From Oncomelania hupensis (Eukaryota; Mollusca; Gastropoda; Littorinimorpha; Pomatiopsidae), in contig JBAHVR010000303.1 in assembly GCA_036898135.1 (NCBI GenBank), forward strand, positions 61,001 through 125,000: a DNA stretch of 64,000 bases, given 5' to 3'. How positions within the stretch are numbered: position 1 is the first letter of the stretch; every line of letters starts with the position of its first letter. Shown here piece by piece: positions 9,865 through 20,947 of this stretch. Below the pieces are notes generated by a model. It had not been told where the DNA came from and did no database searches. It was given only the letters and a program-made list of their open reading frames with translations. A program made the translations under genes and the position numbers.

Positions 9865-10247
9865 TGGTCATGCCACACGAGCGTCAAATCTTGAATCCAA
9901 TTAATAAAATCACGACAAAATCCCGTGAATGCCGTGTGGCACTCTGTGCATCGCGAATCCAGATTCTTTGAATTGGCTCCGATTGCCGACTTTCAACATG
10001 TTCTAATTCCGCGAGTCTCGATTGTGTGATTCAGACCTTTTGGCCAATGAGAAGCAGAATACGAATCACGTGATCACAACACACGTACAGCAAAACTTCA
10101 AGACCAATAACCCTCAAGTTTGACTCGATGTTCGACTTTCGTGTGGCACTGCGCGATTCAAGTCAAAATGAAATTCCGACTTCGAAGTCGAAAATTGCTC
10201 CGATTCGCGTCAAGTCCAGTAGATTTGACGCTCGTGTGGCATGGGCT
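9865..10247. mobile_element. MITE with TTA target duplication (Harbinger-like)
   Basis: Inverted termini share CATGCCACACGAGCGTCAAA and a few more bases, perfectly matched (left 9869, right ending about 10243). TTA flanks both ends (9862-9864, 10248-10250). It is 383 bp with no coding capacity, and sub-terminal CGTGTGGCAC motifs are repeated inside. A 3-bp TTA/TWA duplication is typical of PIF/Harbinger. The superfamily call is inference. Confidence 0.75.
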
Positions 10248-10609
10248 TTAGTGGCACCTTCACACAGCCGCTGATAATCAGCACGGCCATGACAACAACA
10301 ATCTTGTCAACGAAGGGTTATCGGCGTCCACCGGATGAGAGGTTGTCATTCCCTCTGGAAAAGGGCAGTGGTCAGCTCTGGTCATGAGGGGTCGGTCAAG
10401 CACATTAGCTGCTAGTGGACAGTTCCCTTCTAGACATTCATCTCAATGAACGTTTGGCACCCAGGATGTGGAGTCATCACTGGCAAAATAAACAAGCCTG
10501 AAAACTTCGTCGCCGCAGCTGGTCTTGGTTCGAAACGTATCGTTACGGTAGACTTGTTATTGGTCCATCTCAATATTATTTGTCTGTTTTGTAAGATTCC
10601 CTGCAAAGA

Positions 10610-10838
10610 TTCCCTTGCAAAGACAATCCTGCAAGGCACGGTGCAAGGAGGCAGAAGAAGAGAGGGAGACAGAAAAAGAGGTGGGAGGAAAACATTCGAG
10701 AATGGACTGGTTTGACACTGAGCGAGGCCATGAGGGTTGCTAAGGACAGAGAAAGATGGAATACGCTGGTAAAAGATCATCTGTGGTGCCCCAACGACCT
10801 TCGAGTTACGGGATAAGATAGGATAGGATAGGAAAGGA
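10610..10838 (+). mobile_element. RTE-like LINE, 3' end
   Basis: Encodes the degraded C terminus of the RT ORF, collinear with the copies at 14063 and 58420 (TTGCAAAGACAATCCTGCAAG, ACATTCGAGAATGGACTGG), and ends in a GGATAGGATAGG tail. 5'-truncated. Confidence 0.8.
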
Positions 10839-10846
10839 AGATTCCA

Positions 10847-10945
10847 TGGACGCACTCCAAAAGCAAGCAATGTTATTTTTGGGAGTCCATAAATATCCAA
10901 GAACAATTAAAAACAAAGAAATAGCGCACAACATAATCCGGTCAA
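10847..10945 (+). pseudogene. Possible LINE RT C-terminal relic
   Basis: A short frame reads LQKQAMLFLGVHKYPRT, resembling the post-RT region of other LINEs (LQ..A..FFLGVH). It is followed by a stop and loses similarity. Tentative. Confidence 0.35.
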
Positions 10946-11004
10946 TAGTTACCCGAGTAGCCTCTGTTTAGAACCGCGGTATTAAGAAGATAGAAGGTAT
11001 TAAG

Positions 11005-11135
11005 GCAGCAAAAGATTGAAAGAGGACATGGGCATGCGCCACCCTCATGAAGCTGGCCGTGAGATACAGGTGGGAACCAAACGCCTCTTCCCTCTAAGGC
11101 CGAAAGTTCACGAAACCACCTTTACCTGAATGCAA
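11005..11135 (+). mobile_element. SINE family E, 3' part
   Basis: Shares CACCCTCAT.A.GCTGGCC, a GGCC-rich segment and a CACCTTTACCT end with 63420-63525. The head is not visible. Confidence 0.5.
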
Positions 11136-12109
11136 GCAGTGAGAACATGAATGTGGTGATTGTTGTGTGTGGAAGCGCAGCCGTACATGTAGTGTTGTCC
11201 TCTGAGACTAGTCTAGGAATAGTGTTAGACTTTTTCCTTCGTCTAAGGGTAGTTTACCTTCGTTTAAGAATTGAGTCCCGGCCCTTGTTCTTGGGGGGCA
11301 GTAATCCCCTCCTCTCTCTCTCCCTACCCTCGTGGGTTAATCTGTTTTGGCAGTAGCATGTGAATAGTGTGCCTTGGGCTTCCCATCCGGGCACCCGCAG
11401 GAGCTACAAGCGCCCAATGGCCGACAGCTAGGCTGCTGTATGTTATTTAATTATCGTTTTGAATAAATGAATTTTAGACTCCGACGACAGGGGAATAAGC
11501 AGCTTAATTATGTGTGATGTTTGGGGGGCCCCCCCCCCCCCCCCCCTGGCTCTATGCTAAGTTAGACGATGTTTCATCAGAATACATTTCACCAAATGGA
11601 AAGTATTTCATACATTTACATATCAATAAATGTTGCTTTAATATTGCATACATCCACAAGTTAGCTTTATAAAAAAAAGTAATCGTTCTTATGTAGCCGA
11701 GCGGAGGAGGTATTTGACTCCCGTCTCTCGGCCACCCACCTTGAGAACACGGCCCAAACAGACCTGTTATTTTTATTTAACCCTCAAAAGAGGGACATAA
11801 AAATATTTGCCCTGCAAGGCGGTGATGCGTGGTTGAAAAAGTACCGGGTTGCGGTCTACTAGTGCTACGACACTTCGCTGCAAAGCCGCTGCCACCGACT
11901 TGCATAAAATGCCTGCCGACAATGTAGTCCCGCTCAACACCAAAAGCAGAAGGCGAATGGTCAGCCGGGGAGAACAAACGTCGTGTCGCCTTGTCCTACA
12001 TAACCCAATGGCATCCCCAATGTGCACAGCAGGAGCCACCTAAGGCTAGTCTAACCAAAAAATTCAAGGTAGACAAGTTCTCTCCCAAGCCTCAACCAGT
12101 CGCTCCCTT
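11136..12109. other. Unassigned DNA with a G6/C20 block
   Basis: No gene or full element recognised. It contains GGGGGG immediately followed by about 20 C (11522-11547) and a weak A-box-like TAGCCGAGCGG at about 11695 with no B-box. Confidence 0.3.
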
Positions 12110-12225
12110 TCCGCTACACTTATATATCGCTTTTCCAGGTCAAGAGCTACTACAGGCGCTGTCCGATACAGGATCTAACTCAAGGCGCCTGAGGCATCCA
12201 TTAACAATGCTACACCCAATGAAAT
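12110..12225 (-). mobile_element. SINE family B, 3' part
   Basis: The reverse complement matches the family B 3' end: CGATACAGGATCTAACTC near 12170, and TATATCGC as the counterpart of the conserved GCGCTATATA. Confidence 0.65.
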
Positions 12226-12494
12226 CCAATCCAGTCTTGTCCAAGCCACAGTCCATTAACATACAACTTCCATGTTATGTCGCAGAGTAGATGAGCGTCA
12301 TATTACTAATTTCATGTTGTATTCATTTATATCCAAAACCCTACAGGGACAGGCAGTGGCCCTTAGATGCTAAACGGCTAGATACAATTAATCAAGGCTA
12401 ATGGACTGACTAAAGAGGAATGAAGGTCAAGCGAGGCCAAGCTAAGCCATGAATACAACGGAGCCGCCACACGCACAATTTAAAAAACAAAAAC

Positions 12495-12840
12495 CTGCGC
12501 CCCTACTCCTTCGGCTAAGACTATAAGTAGAGGTCTAGCCTATGCACGCACGCATTCCATCGCACGGACTTTAGAGATCTTGACGCTCATGTCTCAGGCG
12601 GGTGAGTGCCGGCTACACCAGCACACTCGGCACGCACTAGGTCCTTTCTCCCTATCCCCGATCGTCCAGGATTGTGCTCAGTGGTCTGGGCGTCAAGACT
12701 ATGCGCCCAAAGGTTGCAAGTGTGCGCCTCTGGCGGATTGAGTTAGATCCTGTATCGGCCAGCGCCCTGTGCAGCTCATGGGCTAGAAGGGCGCTATATA
12801 AATTTAAATCAATTAAATAAAAATAAATAAACGCCATGAG
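12495..12840 (+). mobile_element. SINE family B, 5'-truncated
   Basis: Collinear with 23210-23560: CCTACTCCTTCGG, GACGCTCATGTC, CAGGATTGTGCTCAG, GAGTTAGATCCTGTATCGG, GCGCTATATAAA and an AAAT-type tail. The tRNA-like head is absent. Confidence 0.8.
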
Positions 12841-13221
12841 TCCAGCAATTGCATGCATAAATCTAATAAAGGTCAACAAAGGTGAAGACAGGAATAAAAT
12901 TAAAACAATATCACAGGCATGGGCTCCGCGAAAGGCAATGGTACTGTACAGCCGATGATCGATTATGCTTCGCCGTCCATATTTAACCGAACGACTGATT
13001 ACTTGATTGATTGCTTCATTAATTCATTAAGTAATTGGCTCCTGCATCTTGCTCGAAAATGCGGCTCAGCTTATATAACGTATTTTCATTGGGGTGAAGT
13101 TGGACTAAAGACGGGATGTCGAAGAGGTTGGGAAACATAGAAAAAGTGTCCTACCTCGAGGATATTTTGGGAATAGTTTTATTTATGTAGACCTGCACTA
13201 CTGTACTAGGCTCATCTTCCT

Positions 13222-13253
13222 TCTCTTCCTCCTCCTCCTCCTCCTCCTCCTCC

Positions 13254-13317
<64 letters not shown>
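13222..13317 (+). repeat. (CCT)n then (CAT)n microsatellite
   Basis: CCT/CTC units grade into CAT units, abutting the tail of the RTE-like LINE. Confidence 0.95.
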
Positions 13318-13322
<5 letters not shown>

Positions 13323-14787
13323 CCTATCCCGTAACTCGTAGGGGCACCACAGATGATCGTTTAACCTCACTGCGGCAACAGTACCCCCGTTGGAGTGCCG
13401 GGGGTTTCAGTATAAATAGTACCCCCACTTTCTGGAAATGTAGTGCTTTAAATTCCCACTGTCGCTGTCTTTCTCATTTGCTCTTTCTCATTCCTGCTCT
13501 GTCCTATCAATCTGCTATACTATCTTCTTCTTCGCTAGATCAGTGACCTACCTTTTTTCTTGAAAACTCTTCCGGGACAAGACTCCTTGCTTGTGTATGG
13601 GGTCTGTTGGATCAGCTTGGGAATGTTGGACGCTTTCTGCCGGGTGGTCACTAGGGCTTCCTATAATGTTATTATTTAGCAATATAGGCATTTTATATGT
13701 ATGTGTTTTGTTGATAATTTATAATGATGTTTGTATTCTATTTTGTTTTTGTAACCGGGGGTTTGATTAGTTGGGGTAAAGCCTCAGCCGTCCCCTGCGT
13801 GGGATGTCTTTATTTCTTTATTGTAAAGTGACTGGCCGGTGGAGGGCATTCAATTTTCCCACTAGGGTAAAGCCTCAGCCGTCCCCTGCGTGGGATGTCT
13901 TTATTGCTTTATTGTAAAGTGACTGGCCGGTGGAGGGCATTCAATTTTCCCACTAGGGTTGTTTCAGCAGATCTTTTATGCGGATCGGGGGTTGTCCGGT
14001 CCTGATTTGGCTCGGAAGAGTCCGCTGGACCTAAAGCAACAATCAAGCAATCGATCAAAAACGATCGTTTAACCAGCGTACTCCATCTTTCCCTGTCCTC
14101 AGCAACCCTGATTGTTTCGCTCAGTGTCAAACCAGTACATTCTCGAATTTTGTCCTCCCACCTCTTTTTCGGTCTCCCTCTTCTTCTACCTCCTTGCACT
14201 GTGCCTTGCAGGATGGTCTTTGCAAGACCTGATGATCTGGTGACGTGGCCATCCCATCGGAGTTTCCGTTTCTTCACCACTGTGAGCAGGTCATCGTGTT
14301 GTCCAAGGGCTTGTGTGATGGTCTGTCGGACCTCGTCGTTGGTGATGTGCTGGGTATAGGAAATGCCCAAAAGTCTTCTGTAGCACCTCATCTCCATGCT
14401 TTGTATTCTTCGTTGGAGATTTGCTGTGAGGGTCCATGTTTCGCAAGCATATAGGAAGATGGAGATGACAAGGGAGCGCAGCAGCCTTACCTTGGAATGT
14501 AGACTGATGGTCCTGTCTTTCCAAATTGTCTTCAACCTCGCCAGGGCAGCAATTGTTGGTGCGATTCGGAGAGGACTTCCTGTCGGGTCCCATTGTCTGA
14601 TACAATGGCTCCTAAATATATGCACTGTGTTGAGGGATTGGCCTTGGACTTTGATGTCCGTGTTGATGCCATTGGTGTTGTTGGTCATCATGTTTGTCTT
14701 TTCTGCACTTATTTCCATTCCATAGGCTCTGGAGGTGGTGTCAAGTCTCTGTACCAGCTGTTCAAGTTCTTGTTCCTCTCCTGCCAA
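13318..14787 (-). mobile_element. RTE-like LINE, 3' third, split by a 575-bp element
   Basis: On the minus strand 14787-14063 encodes the last part of the RT ORF: ISAEKTNMM, a degraded region where the 58420 copy has FKYLGAIVS, FLYACETWTLTA, MRCYRRLLGISY, HVTRSSGLAKTILQGTVQ and GRPKKRWEDKIRE. This is followed, after the inserted element, by the 3' UTR and a GATAG-type tail at 13318-13366. The finger/palm part of RT and the endonuclease are missing (5' truncation into a CAT repeat). The RTE assignment rests on this C-terminal signature and the short-repeat tail. Confidence 0.8.
13367..14062 (+). mobile_element. 575-bp retroposon, copy 2, inserted in the RTE-like LINE
   Basis: Flanked by a 12-bp duplication GATCGTTTAACC (13355-13366 and 14063-14074), and removing it rejoins the LINE. 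An internal segment of about 90 bp (GGTAAAGCCTCAGCCGTCC...) is tandemly duplicated at about 13775 and 13865, which explains the extra length. An additional 17 bp (TCACTGCGG...) precede the usual CCCCCGTTGG start. Confidence 0.85.

Positions 14788-14858
<71 letters not shown>
14788..14858 (+). repeat. (CAT)n microsatellite
   Basis: Adjoins the truncated 5' edge of the RTE-like LINE. Confidence 0.95.
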
Positions 14859-15019
14859 CATATTGGTCTTCTTCTTCTATTCTTCTTCCTCTTCCCTCTC
14901 TTTGCTCATTATCATCATCAGTGTGGCAAACTGACAGCAGCATTGTAGGTGATTTTCCGACACATCGTCATCGTCTTCTTCTTTTTCTTCTCTTTCCTGA
15001 CTTCTCTCTCTCTCTATTC

Positions 15020-15021
<2 letters not shown>

Positions 15022-15090
<69 letters not shown>

Positions 15091-15091
15091 T
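15022..15091 (+). repeat. (CAT)n microsatellite
   Basis: A second CAT array. The flanks are related to those of the first (TGTGGCAAACTGACAG at 14920, TGTTGCAAACTGACAT at 15150), suggesting a local duplication of about 230 bp. Confidence 0.93.
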
Positions 15092-15349
15092 CCTCTTCTT
15101 CTTCTCGTTAAGTCTCACGACCTTCCTTCTCTTGCACACCGTCACAATCAGTGTTGCAAACTGACATCATCATTCAAACTGACAGTGGCATTGTTGATGA
15201 TTTTCCGCCACATCGGCAGTGCAATGATGAATGGGATTTCGAGTACCTTCTACACGTTTCATTGAATTGCTCGTGATGTATTTATCGGGATCCTTAAAAC
15301 CTGTCAACTTCTGTAATATATATTCCAGAATATGTCACTGGCTCACAAC

Positions 15350-15630
<281 letters not shown>

Positions 15631-15678
15631 CGAAGAAAAGGAAGAAAAAAGAGCAAGAGTTGCAGATGGAGAAGGAGA

Positions 15679-16258
15679 TTACATTACATTACATAATTGT
15701 TGCTTTAGGTCCAGCGGACTCTTCCGAGACAAATCAGGACCGGACAACCCCCAATCCGCATAAAAGATCTGCTGAAACAACCCTATTGGGAAAACTGAAT
15801 GCCCTCCACCAGCCAGTCACTTTACAATAAAGACATCCCACGCAGGGGACGGCTGAGGCTTCACCCTAACTTATCGAACCCCCGTTTACAAAAACAAAAT
15901 AGAATACAAACATCATTATAAATTATCAACAAAACACATACATATAAAATTCCTACATTGCTAAATAATAACATCATAGGAAGCCCTAGCGACCACCTGG
16001 CAGAAAGCGTCCAATATTCCCAAGCTGATCCAACAGACCTCATACACAAACAAGGAGTCTTGTCCCGGAAGAGTTTTCAAGAAAAAAGGTAGGAGACTGG
16101 TCTAGCGAAGAAGACGATAGCATAGCAGATTGATAGAACAGAGCAGGAATGAGAAAGAGCAAATGAGAAAGACAGCGACAGAGGAGAATTTAAAGCACTA
16201 AATTTCCAGAAAGTGGGGATACTATTTATACTGAAACCCCCGGCACCCCAACGGGGGT
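15679..16258 (-). mobile_element. 575-bp retroposon, copy 3 (full length)
   Basis: The reverse complement of the family, with tail ATGTAATGTAATGTAA at 15679 and the CCCCCGT start at 16258. Flanked by a 12-bp duplication TGGAGAAGGAGA (15667-15678, 16259-16270). It abuts a GAA microsatellite on its 5' side. Confidence 0.88.
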
Positions 16259-16261
16259 TGG

Positions 16262-16410
16262 AGAAGGAGAAGAAGAAGAAGAAGAAGAAGAAGAAGAAGA
16301 AGAAGAAGAAGAAGAAGAAGAAGAAAGAAGAAGAAGAAGACCAACAACAACAACAACAAAGACCACCACCACAACAACAGCAATAACAACAGCAACAACA
16401 ACGACAATAA
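16262..16410 (+). repeat. (GAA)n and AAC-rich microsatellite
   Basis: A pure purine GAA tract followed by CAA/ACC units. A polypurine tract of this kind can form triplex DNA (general property). Confidence 0.93.
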
Positions 16411-17340
16411 ATGTTTTTTAAAACAATCAGGTAGGCTGCAGTTGGATACGTTTTCTTTTCACGACAGATAACAAGGAGAAGGAAGAAAGAAGGTCTCACC
16501 CAAAAGATCTACAAAATGTAAAGTGCATGCAACATCAAGGCCATCGTTAAATTCGTGGGCGGGTAACACACAGGCAATTACACGTTCCTGTGAACCTAAA
16601 CCTAAATTACTTTATAAAGTCAATTCCAAGGGCAGGTAAAAGTAAACTAACGACTGCCGTAATCAGCGGTTATATCCCCATCAGCTTTAAACAGGAACTC
16701 ATTCCAGTAAATTGAATTTAACTCCCCAGACCTCACCACCTTTCTCTCTCTCCCGCCCCCCCTCACCCTCATTCCCTCCTCCATCTCGCTTCTCTCTCCT
16801 CCCCATTCCTCCTTTAATTTCCCTCACCCCAACCCCTTTTACAATGCTCCTCCTCATCTCACACTCTTCTCTGTATCCACTCCCGAGCTGTTCACGCTGC
16901 GCCCCTACACAACAGAGGGGAAAAAGAGTCCGAGCTCTTGAAATAAGGGTAAACAAAAATAGGCCGTGTTTTTCTGATAAATTTGGTGGTTGGGGAAATG
17001 GCTGATGTTTAAGATGGCTTTTATTGAACTGAGTGCGCATGTGTGAACGTTAGTTGTTATGGTGTTGGTTCGGTGATTGCGATAGTGAGTGAATGCATTG
17101 GCGCGTGACCTTGTTTGTTATCCTACGGGATTTAAGGCATAGCGTTCCCTGTCCAGTGTTAGCTTTAGGGGAAGGATCTTCCCATTTCGTCTGTTTCGTT
17201 CGGGCGCTGTTGTTTTTGATTTTGTGTTTTCACTCTCGATAATAGAATCAATTAACCTTGACATAAGGTCAAAGAGATTTCAGGTTGTTCAAAGTTATTT
17301 TTCGTTTTTGAATCCAAAAACGGATGGTTGATTTCTTCGT
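16411..17340. other. Unassigned DNA
   Basis: Includes a pyrimidine-rich stretch (16740-16830) but no recognisable element, gene or splice pattern. Confidence 0.3.
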
Positions 17341-17378
17341 TGATTGCTACGACGACTGAAATCGTCCAACGATGACCG

Positions 17379-17379
17379 A

Positions 17380-17457
<78 letters not shown>

Positions 17458-17700
17458 GGATGCTATCACGCGCTTTTTCTTCAATCGAATTCAAAACGCG
17501 GCGATCTGAAAAAACCGCTATTACCGTAAGTTGGAATATAAATCAATGTTTACATTTTTTAAAACGTTAGATTGAGTGCATCCAATATTATTTTTGAAGG
17601 GAGGGAGAAAACCGGTACCGGAGTACCCGGAGAGAACCCTCGCTGTCCTGAAAAGACTCGTACCCAAGTTACCTAAGGCCGTCTCACGCAGGGTACATAA
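17379..17700 (-). mobile_element. SINE family A, core and 3' half with (AAT)n tail
   Basis: The (AAT)n tail (17379-17453) is followed on the + strand by GGATGCTATCACGCGC, CGGCGATCTG and then the core CCGGAGTACCCGGAGAGAAC at about 17618. The tRNA-like head is lost after CTAAGGCCG. Confidence 0.75.
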
Positions 17701-17747
17701 TGCTTGTACAGCCTCTCTGTATTATATAACTATTAATACTATTTTTA

Positions 17748-18178
17748 TTTTAAATCACTTTTTATATAGCGCTTTACCAACTCAAGAGCCGCTCAAAGCG
17801 CTGGCCGACACAGGATCTAACTCAAACCGCCCGAGACGCCCACCCGCCATCTTTGGGCGCATGGTCTGACGCCCGGACAACTGAGCACAATCCTGGGCTG
17901 GGATGGGGGAGAAGGACCAAGTGCATGCTGGGTCTGTTCCTGTTACAGGCACTCACCCGCCTAGGACATGAGCGTCAGGATCTTTAAAGTCCGTTATGAA
18001 GGAATGTATGCGACACACAGACTAGACCTCGGTTTATACTCTCATCCGAAGGAGTAAGAAACGGGAGTAAAGTGTCTTTCCCGCAGGGACACAACACAAT
18101 GGCTCGGCCAGGGCTCAAACCCGGGACCTTCAGATCCGCAAGCCAAAGCTCTACCATTAAACCACGGTGCCTCCACTC
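17748..18178 (-). mobile_element. SINE family B, near full length
   Basis: Reverse complement: a tRNA-like head ends at about 18178, with B-box GGTTTGAGCCC near 18115 and an A-box region at about 18160. The body carries GACGCTCATGTCC and GAGTTAGATCCTGTGTCGG, and the 3' end is GCGCTATATAAAAAG. Confidence 0.85.
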
Positions 18179-18921
18179 TACTACAAAAGCTTGTTGCACC
18201 TGGGTATAGCAAATGCAAACGGTTGTCTTCTTCCTTGATAAAGAAAGATGGCCTGTAGGACTTAACAGTCGGCACCTAAATTAATGTTGCCTTGTTTACG
18301 AAGTCGCCGTTAGCTAGCGCAGGGTGCAGTAAACTCAATTCCTGTTGAAACTGTGGCAGCTTTTCGCAATAGCTTTAGCAGGCCAAAGCTTTGCTCGTAA
18401 CTCTGTATTTAGTTGCTAGTAAAATTGTCACCATTAAGCAGTTTGTTCAACATGTGTCGGCTGGGGTATCGGCTTGGGGAATGGGGTGGAGGTGCGGAGA
18501 GAGAGCGGGTGGAGAGGACAAGGTAGTGGGGTGGAGGGAGGTTGTATGGTGACTGAATGAATAAATAACTTAAAGAGAACATTTTAGGCTGTCGTAGTTA
18601 TTGCTACTCAAAGGAAAACAGAAACAAGTGTTTAAAAAACATCAATACTGTTGCTGCGGTAGAGATCAATTCTGTCATCGGTGTTACTCTCTTACCACAA
18701 GGAGGTAACCCTTAAACCCAACTATTAAGGGAAGTGAAGTGTCCCGACACTGAAAGGAAAAGGGGTAAAACATAGCGCAGGAAACGAACCTGGCTGAAGA
18801 GAGGTGCCATTACCCCTGCCAAAGGGAGGTAAGTTACGATAACCAGCACTTAAAGGAAGTCAATCATGATGCACTGAGTGGCTTGTGTGAGATCCTGCCC
18901 CGAATTTCCTAGCCAGCGTGA

Positions 18922-19084
18922 TACCATTCTTGAAGGCAGGGAGGGAGGAAACCGGAGAAAACCCTCGGTGACCTCAATAGTCTCGTACATAAGTCACGTG
19001 AGTTCGCCCCTTGCGGGAATCGAACCCGCGATCTTTGGCCTAGGAAACCGGCGAATAAACCATTGAGCCACGAGGCCACCCCTT
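18922..19084 (-). mobile_element. SINE family A, head and core
   Basis: The reverse complement of 124-290: GGGTGGCCTCGTGGC at 19084-19068, B-box GGTTCGATTCC at about 19020, core TTTTCTCCGGTTTCC at about 18960. The 3' body is absent. Confidence 0.8.
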
Positions 19085-19599
19085 ACTTTCAATTCCTTTG
19101 CAAAAAGAGAAATAAACACTACCATCATTACGACTAAAGGGAGGTAAATCATGACACCGCTTCTTTCGCAAGGGGTCAGAGAGTAAAACGTGTTTCTGCT
19201 TCCACTTCAGGGTTAGTCTTCCGGTTGAACGAGAGACGAGTTAGCTCCCATTCAATTCCAAAGTCAGGCCCTCACCCCACCGCCTTTTTAATTTATCTTT
19301 TTACGGACTTCTCTGGAATACTGATCCTCACTCTTGGGGAAAAAAAAAAAAGCTCTACAAGATAGAAGTAAAGTAAAGAAGAGAAGGGACCAAATTGTTG
19401 AAAATTTGGGGACAGACAAATTCTTTGAATTCCACATTCTTCTCTTCCGGCTTTCCGAACATAGCTGGGACACTTAAAGATGCTCAAGGTTGCAACAACA
19501 CTACCAGGACAGAAGAGAGACAGGGCAACATATATCAACATAGAAAATATAAAGTAGTTGGATCTACATAGTAGTCGAAAAGTATGGAATTCTCTTGTA
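19085..19599. other. Unassigned DNA
   Basis: No recognisable gene or element. Confidence 0.3.
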
Positions 19600-19985
19600 T
19601 AATATTTATCTTGACCACTTTCAGCTAAATAATATTTATTTTAAAGCATATTTTCTAAATAATCATTTGTTTTTCAGAAAATGCAAGATATCTCTAAATA
19701 ATATATTTTGTCTTTAAATAACTTATAAACAATATATTGCTTAGGTAAATAAATCATGATATAGGTAAACAAGACACTGTTGCTAAATAAGGAATCATTT
19801 ACCCATATAATGTATTATTTAGCAGATTGTGTACAATAATGTATTGATTTGTTTACCTATATAAATAAAACATTTTTTTAGCAGAATTTGCTAAATAATT
19901 CATTATTTCGAAGATGTTGCTAAATAATGCATTATTTACGTAAACAATGCATTGTTTAGGGACTGCAATTTTCATTATTTAGGGG
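19600..19985. repeat. AT-rich cluster of near-palindromic TAAATAAT/ATTATTTA motifs
   Basis: Repeated inverted words such as GCTAAATAATGCATTATTTA, GTATTATTTAGCAG, GCTAAATAATTCATTATT and GTAAACAATGCATTGTTTA recur about every 30-50 bp. They form a roughly 390-bp block of interlaced short palindromes. No family recognised. Confidence 0.65.
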
Positions 19986-20221
19986 ATTCGCTGATACTGT
20001 GAGATTGGGTGTAGATGATTGGTAGTCATCTTTTGTCTAAGTTTCACATTAAAGAAAAGATTTAGGAGATTGGTTTCTTTCAAACCCTTTTTGCATGAAT
20101 TTTTGGATGACTGCATGTAATGAGCACTACCTCCCCGATGAATGCCTCTAACTTCAGTGTTGTTGTCTTTTTATTTTCTCCAGCCAACTGCTGAGACTTG
20201 CTGTATAGATGGCATCCTCGC

Positions 20222-20294
20222 ATAGTAGTAGTAGAAGTAGTAATAGTAGGAGGAGGAAGAGGAGAAGTTATTGTAGTAGGTGGAGGAGGAGGAA

Positions 20295-20352
<58 letters not shown>
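20222..20352 (+). repeat. (AGT)n / AGG-rich microsatellite
   Basis: AGT units with an internal GGA-rich segment, adjoining the 3' tail side of 575-bp element copy 4. Confidence 0.92.
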
Positions 20353-20357
<5 letters not shown>

Positions 20358-20380
20358 CAGTTAGTTATTCATTGCTTACA

Positions 20381-20947
20381 GGGTCCAGCGGACTGCAAAA
20401 AGCCGAATCAGGACCACAAAATCAAGACCACAACTTCGCTGAAAGAGGACTCACCACTGATCCGCATAAAAGATCTGCCAAAACAACCCTAGTGGTAACA
20501 TTGAAGGCACTCCACCAGCCGGTCACTTTGCAATAAAGATATCCCAAGCAGGATACGCTGAGGCTATACTCTAGATTTCGAAACCCCGTTTACAAAAACA
20601 AAATAGAATACAAACATCATTTTAAAAAAATCAACAAAACACATACATATCAATTGCATACATTGCCAAATAATAACATCATAGGAAGCCCCAGTGACCA
20701 TTTGGCAGAAAGCGTCCAATATTCCCAAGCTGATCCAACAGACCTCACAAACAAATGAGGAGTTTTGTCCTGGAAAAAAGGTAGGTGACTGCTCTAGCGA
20801 AGGAGAAGATAGTATAGTAGATTGATAGAACAGAGTATGAATGAGAAAAACCAAAGGAAAAAGACAGCAACAGTGGGAATTTAAAGCACTAAATTTCCAG
20901 AAAGTGGGGATACTATTTATACTGAAACCCCGGCACCCCCACGGGGG
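20381..20947 (-). mobile_element. 575-bp retroposon, copy 4 (full length, diverged)
   Basis: The reverse complement of the family from the GGTCC/GGACC hairpin region (20381, degraded) to CCCCCGT at 20947. The 16-mer GAAGTAGTAATAGTAG occurs at 20234-20249 and 20947-20962. It could be the target duplication, with the AGT microsatellite inside the element's tail, but low complexity makes this uncertain. Confidence 0.8.

Noticed and set aside
10446..10906. Frames on both strands around 10430-10906
   Set aside because: Mixed MITE flank and LINE 3' end with no consistent protein. Only the LINE fragment is supported.
11773..12043. Overlapping non-repetitive frames on both strands
   Set aside because: Similar length on both strands, no recognisable motif, no splice signals. 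Left as unassigned DNA.
13909..14943. 344-codon minus-strand frame with poly-Asp
   Set aside because: A chimera reading from a CAT microsatellite through the RTE-like RT C terminus into an inserted 575-bp element. Only the central part is genuine LINE protein.
14735..15265. Ser-rich and His-rich frames
   Set aside because: Translations of two CAT arrays and adjoining LINE sequence on the wrong strand.
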